This document shows positions 45,981 through 56,037 of a stretch of DNA of 64,000 bases, piece by piece. Numbering within the stretch: position 1 is the first letter of the stretch; the number at the start of each line of letters is the position of its first letter. The notes under the pieces are model-generated. The model did not search any database and was not told the DNA's origin. It was given only the letters and a program-made list of their open reading frames with translations. The DNA lies in assembly GCA_963732595.1 (NCBI GenBank), contig CAVSZZ010000002.1, forward strand, positions 124,001-188,000. Reading direction: 5' to 3'. The DNA comes from JAFGXF01 sp963732595 (GTDB taxonomy: Bacteria; Chloroflexota; Anaerolineae; Anaerolineales; Anaerolineaceae). Both the position numbers and the translations under genes were made by a program.

Positions 45981-46521
45981 AGAAAAATCCTCAACAGGCA
46001 TGACCATCCTGCGGGTGGTCATGCTTGTTTTTGTCATCGCATTGACCTGCCTGTTAGTCATCTATCATCAAGAGATCGAAAAACTACAGGGATACGGATA
46101 TCCCGGGATATTCCTGTTATCGATCCTGGCAAATGCCACCATCATCATTCCCATGCCGGGTGTGTTATTCACCTCCGCGATGGGCGCAATTTTCAATCCG
46201 TGGTGGGTGGCGCTGGCCGCAGGAAGTGGCGCAGCAGTCGGAGAACTTTCAGGATATCTGGCTGGCCTGAGTGGGCGGGGGTTGATCGGGAAGAACAAGA
46301 CTTCCGACAAGGTGGAATATTGGGTGAAACGTTACGGGGGCCTGGCTATCTTCCTGCTGGCACTTATCCCCAATCCACTCTTCGATATGGCCGGGCTCAC
46401 AGCTGGAGCCCTTAAGATGAAAATCCATCATTTCTTTTTATTCCTCTGGCTCGGCAAGGTTGGTAAGATGCTGATCTTTTCCTTGCTGGGTTCTTCCATT
46501 ATGGATCTATTGAACTTTTAA
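45967..46521 (+). CDS. DedA/VTT-domain membrane protein
   Basis: 184 residues with five or six hydrophobic segments and the VTT (SNARE-associated) domain lines IIIPMPGVLFTSAMGAIFNP and GSGAAVGELSGYLAGLSGRG, then LALIPNPLFDMAGLTAGALK. DedA proteins are lipid scramblases or transporters supporting envelope integrity. The start lies within the end of udk and likely depends on translational coupling. Confidence 0.88.
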   Translation: MQKPEEKSSTGMTILRVVMLVFVIALTCLLVIYHQEIEKLQGYGYPGIFLLSILANATIIIPMPGVLFTSAMGAIFNPWWVALAAGSGAAVGELSGYLAGLSGRGLIGKNKTSDKVEYWVKRYGGLAIFLLALIPNPLFDMAGLTAGALKMKIHHFFLFLWLGKVGKMLIFSLLGSSIMDLLNF

Positions 46522-46536
46522 CCGAACAGGAGTCCC

Positions 46537-47898
46537 ATGTCCATAAACCCGGCCATCGATCAATACCTCGAGGCTCACATGCAAGAGAGCATCCGCGAGC
46601 TTTCCGCTTACTGCGCTCAACCGAGTGTCGCCGCCCAACAATTGGGCATTCAGGAATGCGCCCAGATGACCCGCCTTCTCCTGGAGAAACGCGGTTTCTC
46701 TGTCCAGGTCTTCCCAACATCCGGATCCCCGATCGTTTTCGGTGAACGCAAGGGGCGGGTTGACAGGACGATCCTGTTCTACAACCATTATGATGTGCAA
46801 CCGGCGGAGCCGCTCGAATTATGGGAAAGCCCGCCTTTTGAGCCTGTCGTCCGTGATGGCAAGCTGTTCGCACGCGGCGTTGTCGACGACAAAGGCCATT
46901 TAACCAGCCGCCTGTTTGCCATCGATGCCATCCTGGCAGCCGAAGGGGATTTGCCCTGCAATGTCAAATTCATCGTGGAAGGCGAGGAGGAAGTCAGCAG
47001 TACCAACCTGGAGATCTTCGTCAGGGCACACGCCGACTTGCTGAAAGCGGATGCCTGTGTGTGGGAATACGGTGGTGTTGATTTCAATGAGCGTCCAACC
47101 CAGCATCTGGGCTTGCGCGGGATCAGCTATGTCGAATTGCGGGTCAAGACCGCCAACCAGGATGTTCACTCCGGGTTGGGCGGGTCGATCTTTCCCAATG
47201 CAGCCTGGCGTCTGGTCTGGGCACTCGAGAGTCTCAAAGGTCCGGATGAAAGGATCCGCATTGATGGTTTTTATGATGGAGTTAAAGCGGTCCCGGAAAA
47301 AAGCCGCCAATTGATGGCTGAGCTGCCGGATCCATCGGGTGAATACAAAGAGCGTTATGGACTCAAGGGTTTCATCAAAGGACTTACCGGGGGGCTGGAG
47401 CTTCGCATCGAGGAGGTCTTCACACCGACCTGCACCATCTGCGGGTTGACCTCCGGTTACCAGGGAGAAGGCAGCAAAACCGTGCAGCCTGCAGAAGCGA
47501 GTGCCAAGATCGATTTCAGGCTGGTGCCCGATCAAGACCCAGCCAGGATCATTCCATTGCTGCGCGCGCACCTTGACCGCCATGGATTCGACGATATCGA
47601 GATCATCGATCTGGGCTCCGAAGGACCCGCTGTAACCGATCCGGATGACCCATTCGTCAAGTTGGTGGTTGAGGAATCGAAGGTGGTTTACGGGCAGGCG
47701 ATGCAGATCATTCCACTCAGTGGCGGTTCCGGACCGAGTGCCATTTTCATGAAAATGTTGAATTTTCCGATCGTGAGTTCCGGGGTCGGGCACCCCGGGG
47801 CACAGGCTCATGCCCCCAATGAAAATATGCGCCTGGATCTATACCTAAAGGGTGCCAGGCATATCGCCAGGATCCTTACTGCTTTTGGGTCTGCTTAG
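46537..47898 (+). CDS. M20-family metallopeptidase/dipeptidase
   Basis: 453-residue zinc peptidase. The metal His and catalytic Asp are in FYNHYDVQPAEPLELWESPP, the bridging Asp in FARGVVDDKGHLTSRLFAID, and the general-base Glu pair in KFIVEGEEEVSSTNLEIFVR. The dimerisation lid follows, with VHSGLGGSIFPNAAWRLVWA. The last metal His is in SGVGHPGAQAHAPNENMRLD. Members cut dipeptides or related amides; the substrate is not known. Its last 23 bases overlap the convergent DUF4129 gene. Confidence 0.93.
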   Translation: MSINPAIDQYLEAHMQESIRELSAYCAQPSVAAQQLGIQECAQMTRLLLEKRGFSVQVFPTSGSPIVFGERKGRVDRTILFYNHYDVQPAEPLELWESPPFEPVVRDGKLFARGVVDDKGHLTSRLFAIDAILAAEGDLPCNVKFIVEGEEEVSSTNLEIFVRAHADLLKADACVWEYGGVDFNERPTQHLGLRGISYVELRVKTANQDVHSGLGGSIFPNAAWRLVWALESLKGPDERIRIDGFYDGVKAVPEKSRQLMAELPDPSGEYKERYGLKGFIKGLTGGLELRIEEVFTPTCTICGLTSGYQGEGSKTVQPAEASAKIDFRLVPDQDPARIIPLLRAHLDRHGFDDIEIIDLGSEGPAVTDPDDPFVKLVVEESKVVYGQAMQIIPLSGGSGPSAIFMKMLNFPIVSSGVGHPGAQAHAPNENMRLDLYLKGARHIARILTAFGSA

Positions 47899-49363
47899 GT
47901 CTTGCCTGCCTGACCACCTTAAGTTTTTTAAGGCGATCCCAAGCCTGGACTACCTGTGTCACCTCGGCAGCAGTCTCGGGTAATTCACCATAACGGACCG
48001 ATTGATAGGCCGAAGTAAGCAGGGCGATATCACCAGCTCCCCCATCGAAATATTGCGCCACGATCGATTGGAACTCCAATGGTGTAATCGCGGCCTGGCG
48101 CGGGTATCCTTTCCTGGCAGCCAGCTGCTCAAATTGCTGGTAGATCCAACGGATACGGGCTGCCCGGAACATACCGGTCACACGCCGAATGTTCACCTGT
48201 TTCGAGAATCGCTCCAAAGTTTTCTGAAGACTTCGACCGATCGCCTTTTGCAGTTGCTTTAAGGCATTTCCGCCTGTCTTTTCCCCAGTACCATCTGCAT
48301 CGCCCAGGTTTTCCCTGCGCGGCAGGCGCAGCAACATCACCAGGATGATCACAGCCGTCAAACCGAACAGAATACCCAACAGGTACGGCTGGGCAGCCTT
48401 GAGTCCTTCCGCGGTTGGATCTGCAAGTTTAAACGGTTCGAAATCCTTGAAGGGGTCCGTCAGCTCCAGGGTGGGAGGTTCAATTTTTGCCTGCTGATCC
48501 GGTTTATAGATTAATTTTAATAAGAAATACAGGATCGCAAGCACGACATTCGCCAACGGCACGATCAATTTCACGACCAGGAAGCGTATGATCGCCAATA
48601 TCCCACCGGTCAACGCAATCACACCCAGACTGAGCCAGGTACCGGTTAGTAGGGATAATAAACCCGCAATCAGTACCAATCCTGTGCTGACCCCGCTCAG
48701 AACCAGGAACCAATCCCATGAAAACATTAACCGCCGCCCCCCCCGGTGAAGGTTGATATCCGCGATCCGTGACAGACCCAGGGATGTCAACCCCAGGATC
48801 AATAACAAGCACAGACCCGCGATCATAACAGCCAAATCCAATCCAGTGTAAATCAACACCAGGATCAGGAACATAAAGATACCAAATTGCAGCCTTGACA
48901 TGATCGTATCCTGGGTGACCGGACTGCGGGTATAAAAGATGGCTCTAACCCATAGGAAAATACCGCATGCCAGCGACCAGAATTCGAGGGATAAGCCGCG
49001 CGCCCCGCGGAAGCTGGTCCAGATATCTTGCAGGATTCTATTGAAATCGAAAATAAGACCCTGGTATACCAGCAGGCTTTCCCCCATCCATGCGACAGAT
49101 AACAAGCCCAGACCACCCAACGCAAGACGCAATACCACCGGCGCTTTCCAGGCGAACAACATCTTCAGCATTAGATAAGCCAGCACATTCACCAGCACAA
49201 GCGTCAGATAGATCTCACCAACAGGCAGGGTTGCCTGACCATCCGTCAACAGGCAAAACCAACCGGTCATCCAGATCACATCCGCCGGCAGGAATAGAAA
49301 AGCTGCCAGTTCCCGCCAGATATGGATTGGTTTTCTCTGCCCAGACAAGACACCGGCGGTCAT
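47876..49363 (-). CDS. Membrane protein with C-terminal DUF4129
   Basis: 495 residues: about eight hydrophobic helices in the first 300 residues, a further helix near 330-355, then a soluble C-terminal domain with RIRWIYQQFEQLAARKGYPR and QAAITPLEFQSIVAQYFDGG, the DUF4129 hallmark, ending in Lys/Gln-rich residues. DUF4129 proteins sit with MoxR ATPases and DUF58 proteins in clusters that may assist assembly of secreted complexes or peptidases. It is the third gene of the moxR-DUF58-DUF4129 operon. Function is inferred from neighbours. Confidence 0.82.
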   Translation of the reverse strand: MTAGVLSGQRKPIHIWRELAAFLFLPADVIWMTGWFCLLTDGQATLPVGEIYLTLVLVNVLAYLMLKMLFAWKAPVVLRLALGGLGLLSVAWMGESLLVYQGLIFDFNRILQDIWTSFRGARGLSLEFWSLACGIFLWVRAIFYTRSPVTQDTIMSRLQFGIFMFLILVLIYTGLDLAVMIAGLCLLLILGLTSLGLSRIADINLHRGGRRLMFSWDWFLVLSGVSTGLVLIAGLLSLLTGTWLSLGVIALTGGILAIIRFLVVKLIVPLANVVLAILYFLLKLIYKPDQQAKIEPPTLELTDPFKDFEPFKLADPTAEGLKAAQPYLLGILFGLTAVIILVMLLRLPRRENLGDADGTGEKTGGNALKQLQKAIGRSLQKTLERFSKQVNIRRVTGMFRAARIRWIYQQFEQLAARKGYPRQAAITPLEFQSIVAQYFDGGAGDIALLTSAYQSVRYGELPETAAEVTQVVQAWDRLKKLKVVRQARPKQTQKQ

Positions 49364-50560
49364 AGCGGTTTCTCGTTTTCAGCTGGTAGGCGGATGACCC
49401 GGATACCCGGTATCTCAGCTGGTGTATTTTCATCCAGCGAAAGCAGTGAAATGCTGCCACGGTAATGCTTCACCCGCAACAATGTTTCTGACAGCAATTG
49501 AGAATGGACAGCGGAAATGACCACCATGGTGGATCCGTAGGGTAGACCCGGCATGGCTTTCAACAGGTACTTCTCAAATGGAAGCGTGCTGATCGGCATG
49601 ACTCCTGCCAGCGCCTGCAACAACCAGCTCAATTGCTGGGGTGACCGGCCAGGTGACAGGGAATAGGGCTGATCCGAATGCGCCATGCCACCATTTGATA
49701 ACAGGCCCACTGCGTAACCGTCCTGAACGGCTTTATGGACGACCGTAGCGGCGATGTTTACCACGCGCTCCAATAATTCCGGATTCACCCCCTGCCAGCG
49801 CTCGGGAAATGTCGCCACATTCAGGCAGACCATCATGACCTGACTGGAGATGGGTTGCAGGACACGCGACTGCAACTCACCGGTTCGGGCAGTCGCTGGC
49901 CAGTTCACCCTGCGAAATCCATCCTCCGGGTGGTAGGCGCGCACACCAATCGGCCGGCTGGGATCCTCGTAGATCCTGCGGCGCGAGGCAATATCCCCGA
50001 AGGGATCCTCGGGTTTAAGTTTCAGGTCAGTGAGCGGCAATATGCGTGGATAAACGGTGAGGTATTCGATTTGCCGGGATTCAGAGTGCTTTTCAAACAG
50101 TCCAAAAGGATCACCTGATTCCATCCTGACCGGACCAACCGGATAGACCCCTCTTTCCTTAAAAAGAAAGTTCATATTTTCGCCGCATGCGGCCAAACCA
50201 ACTCAGACTGAAGAGGTGGACCAGGTCACGGTAACCTTCATCCCCGGTCCGCTCCTGGTAGGCGCTTTCATCAGGACCAACGGCATCCGGCCAATTATCA
50301 GCTATGCGCAACCAGGCAGCCGGTAATAGCTTGTTATTCTCCACCACCAGTTCGACAGGGGAAGTCTCCCCCGGAAACGCCCGGCGATAAAAAAAACGGC
50401 GTTGGTAATGGATGTTATCCAGGGCATGCAGGTTCCATAACCCAGCCACCCCCACGATCAATAAGAGCAGGGTGCTGACCATCACCAGCGGCAGCGATCC
50501 AGCCAGCGCCCCACTGATGAAGAGGACCACCAGGATATAGATGGCGATCCGAGTGCGCAT
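49360..50560 (-). pseudogene. DUF58 family protein, one +1 frameshift
   Basis: About 400 residues when repaired. The N-terminal frame from 50560 has one or two helices (RIAIYILVVLFISGALAGSL) and ends WFGRMRRKYELSF. The next frame continues FLFKERGVYPVGPVRMESGD and PFGLFE, the DUF58 hallmark. It then gives RAYHPEDGFRRVNWPATART and a vWA-like C-terminal part. The stop TAA of the first frame lies in a TTTTT run (50164-50160); deleting one T joins the frames as YELSFKERGVY. DUF58 proteins act with MoxR ATPases; the exact task is unknown. The repaired frame is fully conserved, so sequence error is likely. Confidence 0.85.
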
Positions 50561-51498
50561 TAACTTTCCACAGGAACTGGAACGGCGGTGATGATATCCT
50601 TGATCATCTCCTCGGCGCTGCGTCCGTGCAACTGGGCCTGCGGCGAAACGATCAGGCGATGACCCATGACCGGGAGTACCAGGCGTTTGATATCATCCGG
50701 CAGGACATAGTCGCGTCCCTGGATGCCCGCCCAGGCCTGGCAAGCCTGGTAAAGCGCCATGGTCGCCCGGGGACTGGCACCCAGCTCGAGTTCAGAGGAC
50801 TCCCGGGTTGCCCGGGAGATGCGCACGATGTAATCCCTCAATGAAGTCTCAACCCGCACCTTGCGCCGCTCTGCCTGGGCTGCCAATAACTCCTTGGGGG
50901 TGGTGACCGCCTTCAGATCTGCAAGCGGGTCAGCCTGCTTAAACCGTTCGAGAATGGCATTTTCTTCAGCCTGGCTCGGATATCCGATCACAATGCGTAA
51001 AAGGAAGCGGTCCAGCTGTGCTTCCGGCAATGGGAAGGTTCCCTCCAATTCAATCGGATTCTCGGTCGCCAGCACCAGGAATGGGCGGGGCAGCGGACGG
51101 GTGACGCCATCCACCGTGACCTGGCGCTCCTGCATGGCCTCCAGCAGGGCAGATTGGGTACGCGGCGTGGCCCGGTTGATCTCATCTGCCAGCAAAACCT
51201 GGCTCATTACCGGGCCGGGGCGAAATTCGAATTCCTGATTTTTCTGATTGAACCAGCTCAAACCGGTCACATCCGAGGGTAACAGGTCAGGTGTGAACTG
51301 CAGCCTGTGGAAGGAACAACCGAGCGAGGCGGCCAGGGCACGCGCCAGAGTGGTCTTGCCGATTCCCGGCACATCTTCGAGAAGAATGTGTCCTTCACAC
51401 AGGACAGCGGTCAGGGTCAGATCGATGACCTCATCCTTTCCGACGATCACTTTTTGAATATTGTCACGTAATTTTCTGGCGATATCTTGGATGGGCAT
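50560..51498 (-). CDS. MoxR-type AAA+ ATPase
   Basis: 312-residue AAA+ ATPase acting as a chaperone for DUF58/vWA partners. Walker A is LLEDVPGIGKTTLARALAAS near residue 40. The MoxR line RLQFTPDLLPSDVTGLSWFN follows. Walker B is VLLADEINRATPRTQSALLE, then TENPIELEGTFPLPEAQLDR with sensor 1. The arginine finger is in LDRFLLRIVIGYPS, and sensor 2 is in LGASPRATMALYQACQAWAG. It starts the operon and overlaps or abuts the DUF58 gene. Confidence 0.94.
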   Translation of the reverse strand: MPIQDIARKLRDNIQKVIVGKDEVIDLTLTAVLCEGHILLEDVPGIGKTTLARALAASLGCSFHRLQFTPDLLPSDVTGLSWFNQKNQEFEFRPGPVMSQVLLADEINRATPRTQSALLEAMQERQVTVDGVTRPLPRPFLVLATENPIELEGTFPLPEAQLDRFLLRIVIGYPSQAEENAILERFKQADPLADLKAVTTPKELLAAQAERRKVRVETSLRDYIVRISRATRESSELELGASPRATMALYQACQAWAGIQGRDYVLPDDIKRLVLPVMGHRLIVSPQAQLHGRSAEEMIKDIITAVPVPVES

Positions 51499-51585
51499 TG
51501 AGCGATCTCCTGGTATTCTTGATGGTTAGAGGCTGATAATAGCACATTTTTACCTGCAACCGTAATACCGGCTGGATGGCTCAGG

Positions 51586-51591
51586 TATAAT
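51586..51591 (+). promoter_or_regulatory. -10 element giving a leaderless rsmG transcript
   Basis: Perfect TATAAT, six bases before the rsmG ATG at 51598. The expected start site coincides with the start codon, and no ribosome site is seen upstream. The -35 region is weak. Confidence 0.55.
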
Positions 51592-51597
51592 ACCTCA

Positions 51598-52329
51598 ATG
51601 GAAAAGCTCGCCCAGGCTGCCAGGGACTTGCTCGGCATTCAATTATCCGGTAACCAGCTTGCAGCATTTAAAACCTATGAGTCGGAGTTGATTACCTGGA
51701 ACAAACGCACCAATCTGACCGCTGTGCGCGAGCCGGAAGGCATCCGAATCAAACACTTCCTCGATTCCTTCACCTGCCTGCTGGCGATGCGCGAATCACC
51801 TCCCAACCGCCTGATCGATATCGGCACCGGCGCCGGCTTTCCGGGCATCCCTTTGAAGATCCTGATGCCCCAGTGCAATCTGTCTCTGGTTGAATCTGTG
51901 GGAAAGAAGGCGGATTTCTGCCGGCATATCGTCGAGCAGCTCAAACTGGAAGGGGTCGAAGTGTACTGCACCCGGGCGGAGGAACTCGGACACCTCGAGC
52001 AGCACCGGCAACAATATGATTGGGCAGTTGCCCGCGCGGTTGCACGTTTGCCGGTCCTGATGGAGTATCTGTTGCCGCTGGTGCGCATTGGCGGGCATGC
52101 GCTCGCACAGAAAGGCGAGGATGCCCTGGCGGAGGCCCACAGCGCCGAGCATGCCATTCAATTGCTGGGCGGGCGTTTGAAACAACTCATCCGGGTCAAT
52201 TTGCCGGGTGTAGCAGATGAACGCAGTTTGATCGTGGTTGACAAGGTCGCTGCCACGCCGGATCGTTACCCTCGCAGGGTGGGTGTGGCTTCGAAAAATC
52301 CATTACATAAGGGGAGAATTAATGCATAA
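51598..52329 (+). CDS. rsmG: 16S rRNA (guanine-527-N7) methyltransferase
   Basis: 243-residue SAM-dependent methyltransferase that modifies G527 of 16S rRNA. Lines: YESELITWNKRTNLTAVREP, IKHFLDSFTCL, the SAM loop LIDIGTGAGFPGIPLKILMP near residue 77, LVESVGKKADFCRHIVEQLK and CTRAEELGHLEQHRQQYDWA, with VARAVARLPVLMEYLLPLVR. The length is standard. It may be leaderless. Its stop lies inside the start region of the GH5 gene. Confidence 0.94.
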   Translation: MEKLAQAARDLLGIQLSGNQLAAFKTYESELITWNKRTNLTAVREPEGIRIKHFLDSFTCLLAMRESPPNRLIDIGTGAGFPGIPLKILMPQCNLSLVESVGKKADFCRHIVEQLKLEGVEVYCTRAEELGHLEQHRQQYDWAVARAVARLPVLMEYLLPLVRIGGHALAQKGEDALAEAHSAEHAIQLLGGRLKQLIRVNLPGVADERSLIVVDKVAATPDRYPRRVGVASKNPLHKGRINA

Positions 52330-52331
52330 GC

Positions 52332-54206
52332 TTGACCATTTCCGGTTCCCACTTCATAGATGCCAACGGACGGACTGCCATGCTGCGCGGGATCAACCTG
52401 GGTGGAAGTTCAAAGATCCCCATGATCCCGAATGGCGCAACTTACAACCGGGAGGGTTTCTTCGAGGATAAAGCGGTGTCGTTCGTAGGAAGGCCATTCC
52501 CCCTGGCAGAGGCGGATGAACATTTCATGCGCCTGAAAGCTTATGGATTCAACTTTCTGCGCTTCCTGGTCACCTGGGAGGCAATCGAACATGCAGGCCC
52601 TGGGATCTACGATGAGGAATACCTGGAATACCTGACCCAGATCATCAAGAAAGCCGGGGAGTATGATTTCAACCTTTTCATTGACCCACATGAGGATGTG
52701 TGGAGTCGTTATACGGGCGGTGACGGGGCGCCGGGTTGGACACTCGAATTGGCCGGTTTTGATCTGCATAATCTGAATGCCAGCGGTGCAGCCGTCGTCC
52801 ATTGCATGCGCGGCGACCCCTACCCGCGCATGTTGTGGCCGACCAATAACTTCAAACTGGCAGCCGCCAGCATGTGGACACTCTTCTTTGGCGGACGCGA
52901 CTTCGCTCCCAGCCTGACCGTGGAGGGCGCCTCCATCCAGGATTATCTTCAGGAACATTACATCAATGCGATCCGAGAGGTTGCCCTGCGCTTGAAGAAA
53001 CTCCCACATGTCATTGGCTATGACACGCTGAACGAACCCTCGCACGGTTGGATCGGTGCACAGGACATAACGACCGAAACAGGACCGCTGACCCTGTTCG
53101 AAACACCGACCATGCTGCAATCCATGGCACTTGGATCAGGTATCCCTCAGTCGGTCAAGTATTTTGAGTTAGGCCCGATCGGTTTTATACGCAAAGGCAC
53201 CCGCCTGATCAACGAAGCCGGATTTCTTGCCTGGCGAAAAGGACGTCAATGCATCTGGCGCAGGGAAGGTGTGTGGGACCTGGATAAAAATGGTAACCCG
53301 ATTGTTCTCAAGCCGGACCATTTTTCCATGGTCAAATCGAAACCGGTCGACTTCACCCGCAACTACATGCGCCCCTTCCTGGATAAGTTCGCCCTGGCGA
53401 TACGGGATGCCGACCCGGAAGCTGTGATCTTTCTCGAGGATGAGCCGGATATCAATCCGCGTGGGAGGAGCCTCGAGGAATTAAAACCGCTGGTGAACGC
53501 TGCCCATTGGTACGATGTCATGACACTCCTTTCAAAACGCTACAATGAATGGCTCTCCGTTGATAAAGACACCCGGCGGGTGGTGCTCGGCAGGCAGGGC
53601 ATCGACCGTATGTTCGCTCGCCAGCTGAAGGGAATTAAAGACACCAGTAAACAAATGGGTAACCTCCCAACCTTATTGGGTGAATTCGGCATCCCCTTCG
53701 ACATGCATGAGAAGCAGGCCTACCAGACCAATGACTTCAAATACCAACTTAAAGCGATGGACCGCTGTTACCGGGCAGTCGAAGCCAACTTAATGGATTC
53801 CACCTTATGGAACTACACAGCTGACAACTCGAACGCGCGCGGGGACTTGTGGAATGACGAGGACTTTTCAATCTACAGTCCCGACCAACGCAAGAATCCT
53901 GAAAATGTGTACTCAGGCGGCCGCGCTCTGGCAGCCGTGGTGCGCCCGTATCCTCGTTTCACTTCCGGAACTCCGGTCAAACTCAGTTTCAACCCGGCGA
54001 CAGCATATTTTGAATACCGATATACCAGCGGTACCAAGGCCGGAGATACCGAGCTGTTCATTCCAACTCCCCATTACCCAAACGGGATCGAGGTGAAACT
54101 CTCTGACGGAAGTTATGATTACCTACCGGAGAAGCAGCTCCTGGTCCATCATCCACTGAGTTCCTTCAAGGAGCATTCAATCGTTATTAAGAAGAAAGGT
54201 AAGTAG
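52332..54206 (+). CDS. GH5-family glycosidase, endoglycoceramidase-like
   Basis: 624-residue (beta/alpha)8 glycosidase. Opening lines ISGSHFIDANGRTAMLRGIN and FNFLRFLVTWEAIEHAGPGI are like endoglycoceramidases and EGCrP glucosylceramidases. The acid/base Glu is in VIGYDTLNEPSHGWIGAQD and the nucleophile Glu in LPTLLGEFGIPFDMHEKQAY. A beta-sandwich C-terminal part follows from about 510. No signal peptide, so it acts in the cytoplasm or after lysis. The frame begins with TTG 52332, but the strong site AAGGGGAG with five-base spacing points to ATG 52322. That ATG is one base out of frame, so a +1 base at about 52334 is suspected; MHKL then TISGSHF would be the true N-terminus. Confidence 0.87.
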   Translation: MTISGSHFIDANGRTAMLRGINLGGSSKIPMIPNGATYNREGFFEDKAVSFVGRPFPLAEADEHFMRLKAYGFNFLRFLVTWEAIEHAGPGIYDEEYLEYLTQIIKKAGEYDFNLFIDPHEDVWSRYTGGDGAPGWTLELAGFDLHNLNASGAAVVHCMRGDPYPRMLWPTNNFKLAAASMWTLFFGGRDFAPSLTVEGASIQDYLQEHYINAIREVALRLKKLPHVIGYDTLNEPSHGWIGAQDITTETGPLTLFETPTMLQSMALGSGIPQSVKYFELGPIGFIRKGTRLINEAGFLAWRKGRQCIWRREGVWDLDKNGNPIVLKPDHFSMVKSKPVDFTRNYMRPFLDKFALAIRDADPEAVIFLEDEPDINPRGRSLEELKPLVNAAHWYDVMTLLSKRYNEWLSVDKDTRRVVLGRQGIDRMFARQLKGIKDTSKQMGNLPTLLGEFGIPFDMHEKQAYQTNDFKYQLKAMDRCYRAVEANLMDSTLWNYTADNSNARGDLWNDEDFSIYSPDQRKNPENVYSGGRALAAVVRPYPRFTSGTPVKLSFNPATAYFEYRYTSGTKAGDTELFIPTPHYPNGIEVKLSDGSYDYLPEKQLLVHHPLSSFKEHSIVIKKKGK

Positions 54207-54220
54207 TTACAAAATCACGC

Positions 54221-54251
54221 AAGACACCTGGCTCCAAGAGCCAGGTGTCTT
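54221..54251 (+). terminator. Terminator after the GH5 gene
   Basis: 14-base-pair stem AAGACACCTGGCTC/GAGCCAGGTGTCTT, loop CAA, then TTTATTT. It sits 15 bases past the GH5 stop and could also serve the minus strand for the broken surface-protein gene. Confidence 0.9.
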
Positions 54252-55857
54252 TTATTTCAGCAGTCGATTATCAAGGTCTAAAATACGTATCAAGGGAAGG
54301 AAATACGGCAGGAAATCGATCAATTGAACTTCAAATGCTCCGATGTCACAGGTCGCAGAACCATCCTGATCGGCATCGATCGGACGTGGCAAATGACGTT
54401 GGTCCTGTCCTGCATAACAGGAAACCGGACCGGCATCGATGGCCGGGCTGCCCGGCATCAATGCATGCATCCAGCCTTCCACGCCCAGATCCGCCAGAGG
54501 TGCCAACAAAGGATCCTGCCCGGTGATGTTACCGGTGGTATCACCGGTGATCGAGCAAGCCGAGGTGACCACCTCGATCAGGTTGTATCCCTGGGAATTG
54601 ACGCTTCCGATGCAATCCGGTGATCATTATGGCGTATTGTTGGCCAGGATCGAATTTTCCATGGTGTACCGAATTCCAGCGATAACTATGCCCTCCCCAT
54701 GCATCCGTTCCTGTACCACTGCTCCCGACCGGCATGATTACTGACAATGGTCGTATCATCCACGGATGTGGTGACGAACAGAATCATCATAGATGCCACC
54801 ACCAAATCCGCCATCATGATTACCACCACCCAATCCACCAGCTCCGGCAAAATTCAAGCTGATCGTGGATGATAGAATGTCGATCTCACCATTATTGTTA
54901 TAGATGCCCCCACCCCGAGCCCCATTTTGCGCTGTGGAGCAGCCACACTGTTATTAGCAACGGTCACACGAGTCATCGTGATGTCGCCGGAATTATATAA
55001 TCCCTGCACCATGACCGCCCTCGCATCCGTCCCGGTATTATCCCCAGTGGAGTTCCCAATGATGGCGACATCCGTTAGGCATTCAATGTACCTGAATTGG
55101 ATACTCCACCGCCATCATCCGGTTGGGTCACAACATTGCTCGATAGTGGTATTGTTTGGATGACGTATGCTAGGATCGTCAACGTCCCGATATTCCTGAC
55201 ACCGCCCCCGGATCCGCCAAGGGGTGTGATGTTATCCTCAATGATGGAATTGGTGATCACTAACGTCCCCCATTTGTTATAAACCCCTGCACCACCGGAG
55301 TCGCCCGGTTCATCGTAGTGACGATTCATGACCATCCCATGATCTATTAGTCGATCGAGCTTGACGCTTATGCCGGTATGGATCTCAAAGTACCCCGGAT
55401 CCACCTGCATTGGCATAATGGTCGTGCCTCGCAGGGTCACCCTGGATGGTGATATCCGGTAAATCGGCTGTGGAGAGAGGGGAGAGAGCGAATGGTGGGG
55501 CCGTCCGGTCCAGGCGGGTAGAGATCAAGATCTCCGGCAACTCCTTCATCCTCGGGTCCGGTCCCGGGAATGGACAGGCTGTATGTACCTGGCAGGAGGG
55601 ATACGATATCGTTGTCCCAAGTAGCCCGTATGCGTGCATCCTCCATAATTCTCATTATGAATTACAGAATAGATCGCCTCCCGAAGGGAGCAACTTCCGT
55701 CATAGGCACCCGTATCAAAATCATCCCAGGTAATATTGGGTGTGACCGTTGCACCGGCCAGCGGCATGCCTTTCACTTGCGATATTGGCAAAGAAAGGGA
55801 AATGGAAAACGTCAATAAGATCAATACCGTCATCAAACGGGAAAACCATTTGACCAT
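54252..55857 (-). pseudogene. CSLREA-type surface protein, heavily frameshifted (copy 1)
   Basis: Remains of a secreted beta-helix-type protein of about 520 residues. The first frame has a signal peptide (LMTVLILLTFSISLSLPISQ) and the CSLREA motif in DTGAYDGSCSLREAIYSVIH. The sequence then changes frame repeatedly: NDIVSLLPGTYSLSIPGTGP, TADLPDITIQGDPA, and GGAGVYNKWGTLVITNSII, then GEIDILSSTISLNFAGAGG. Near the end come SPAIDAGPVSCYAGQDQRHL and GSATCDIGAFEVQLIDFLPY. Homologous parts line up with copy 2 after joining frames, with about eight disruptions, far more than any other gene here. The +1 direction dominates among those I placed. Either decay or poor consensus in a repeat-rich gene. Confidence 0.85.
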
Positions 55858-55984
55858 AGATAATACCCTCCCGGGTGGATTTGCTGTGATGGCGCTTCGA
55901 AGTGAATATATTCTAACATAAGCAATTTCATGCTAGAAGTCATGATTCTAGAGGATGATTTGATTGTATCTATGGTTAAATTAA

Positions 55985-56016
55985 AGCACCTGGCGTTGCA
56001 GAAATTGCTAGGTGCT
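55985..56016 (-). terminator. Probable terminator after CSLREA copy 2
   Basis: Ten-base-pair stem AGCACCTAGC/GCCAGGTGCT on the minus strand with a 12-base loop and one G-T pair, 22 bases past the stop at 56038. It is followed by a T/A-rich stretch. The remaining gap to copy 1 (55858-55984) shows nothing else clear. Confidence 0.65.
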
Positions 56017-56037
56017 GTTAAATTGCAGCCTCACGGT

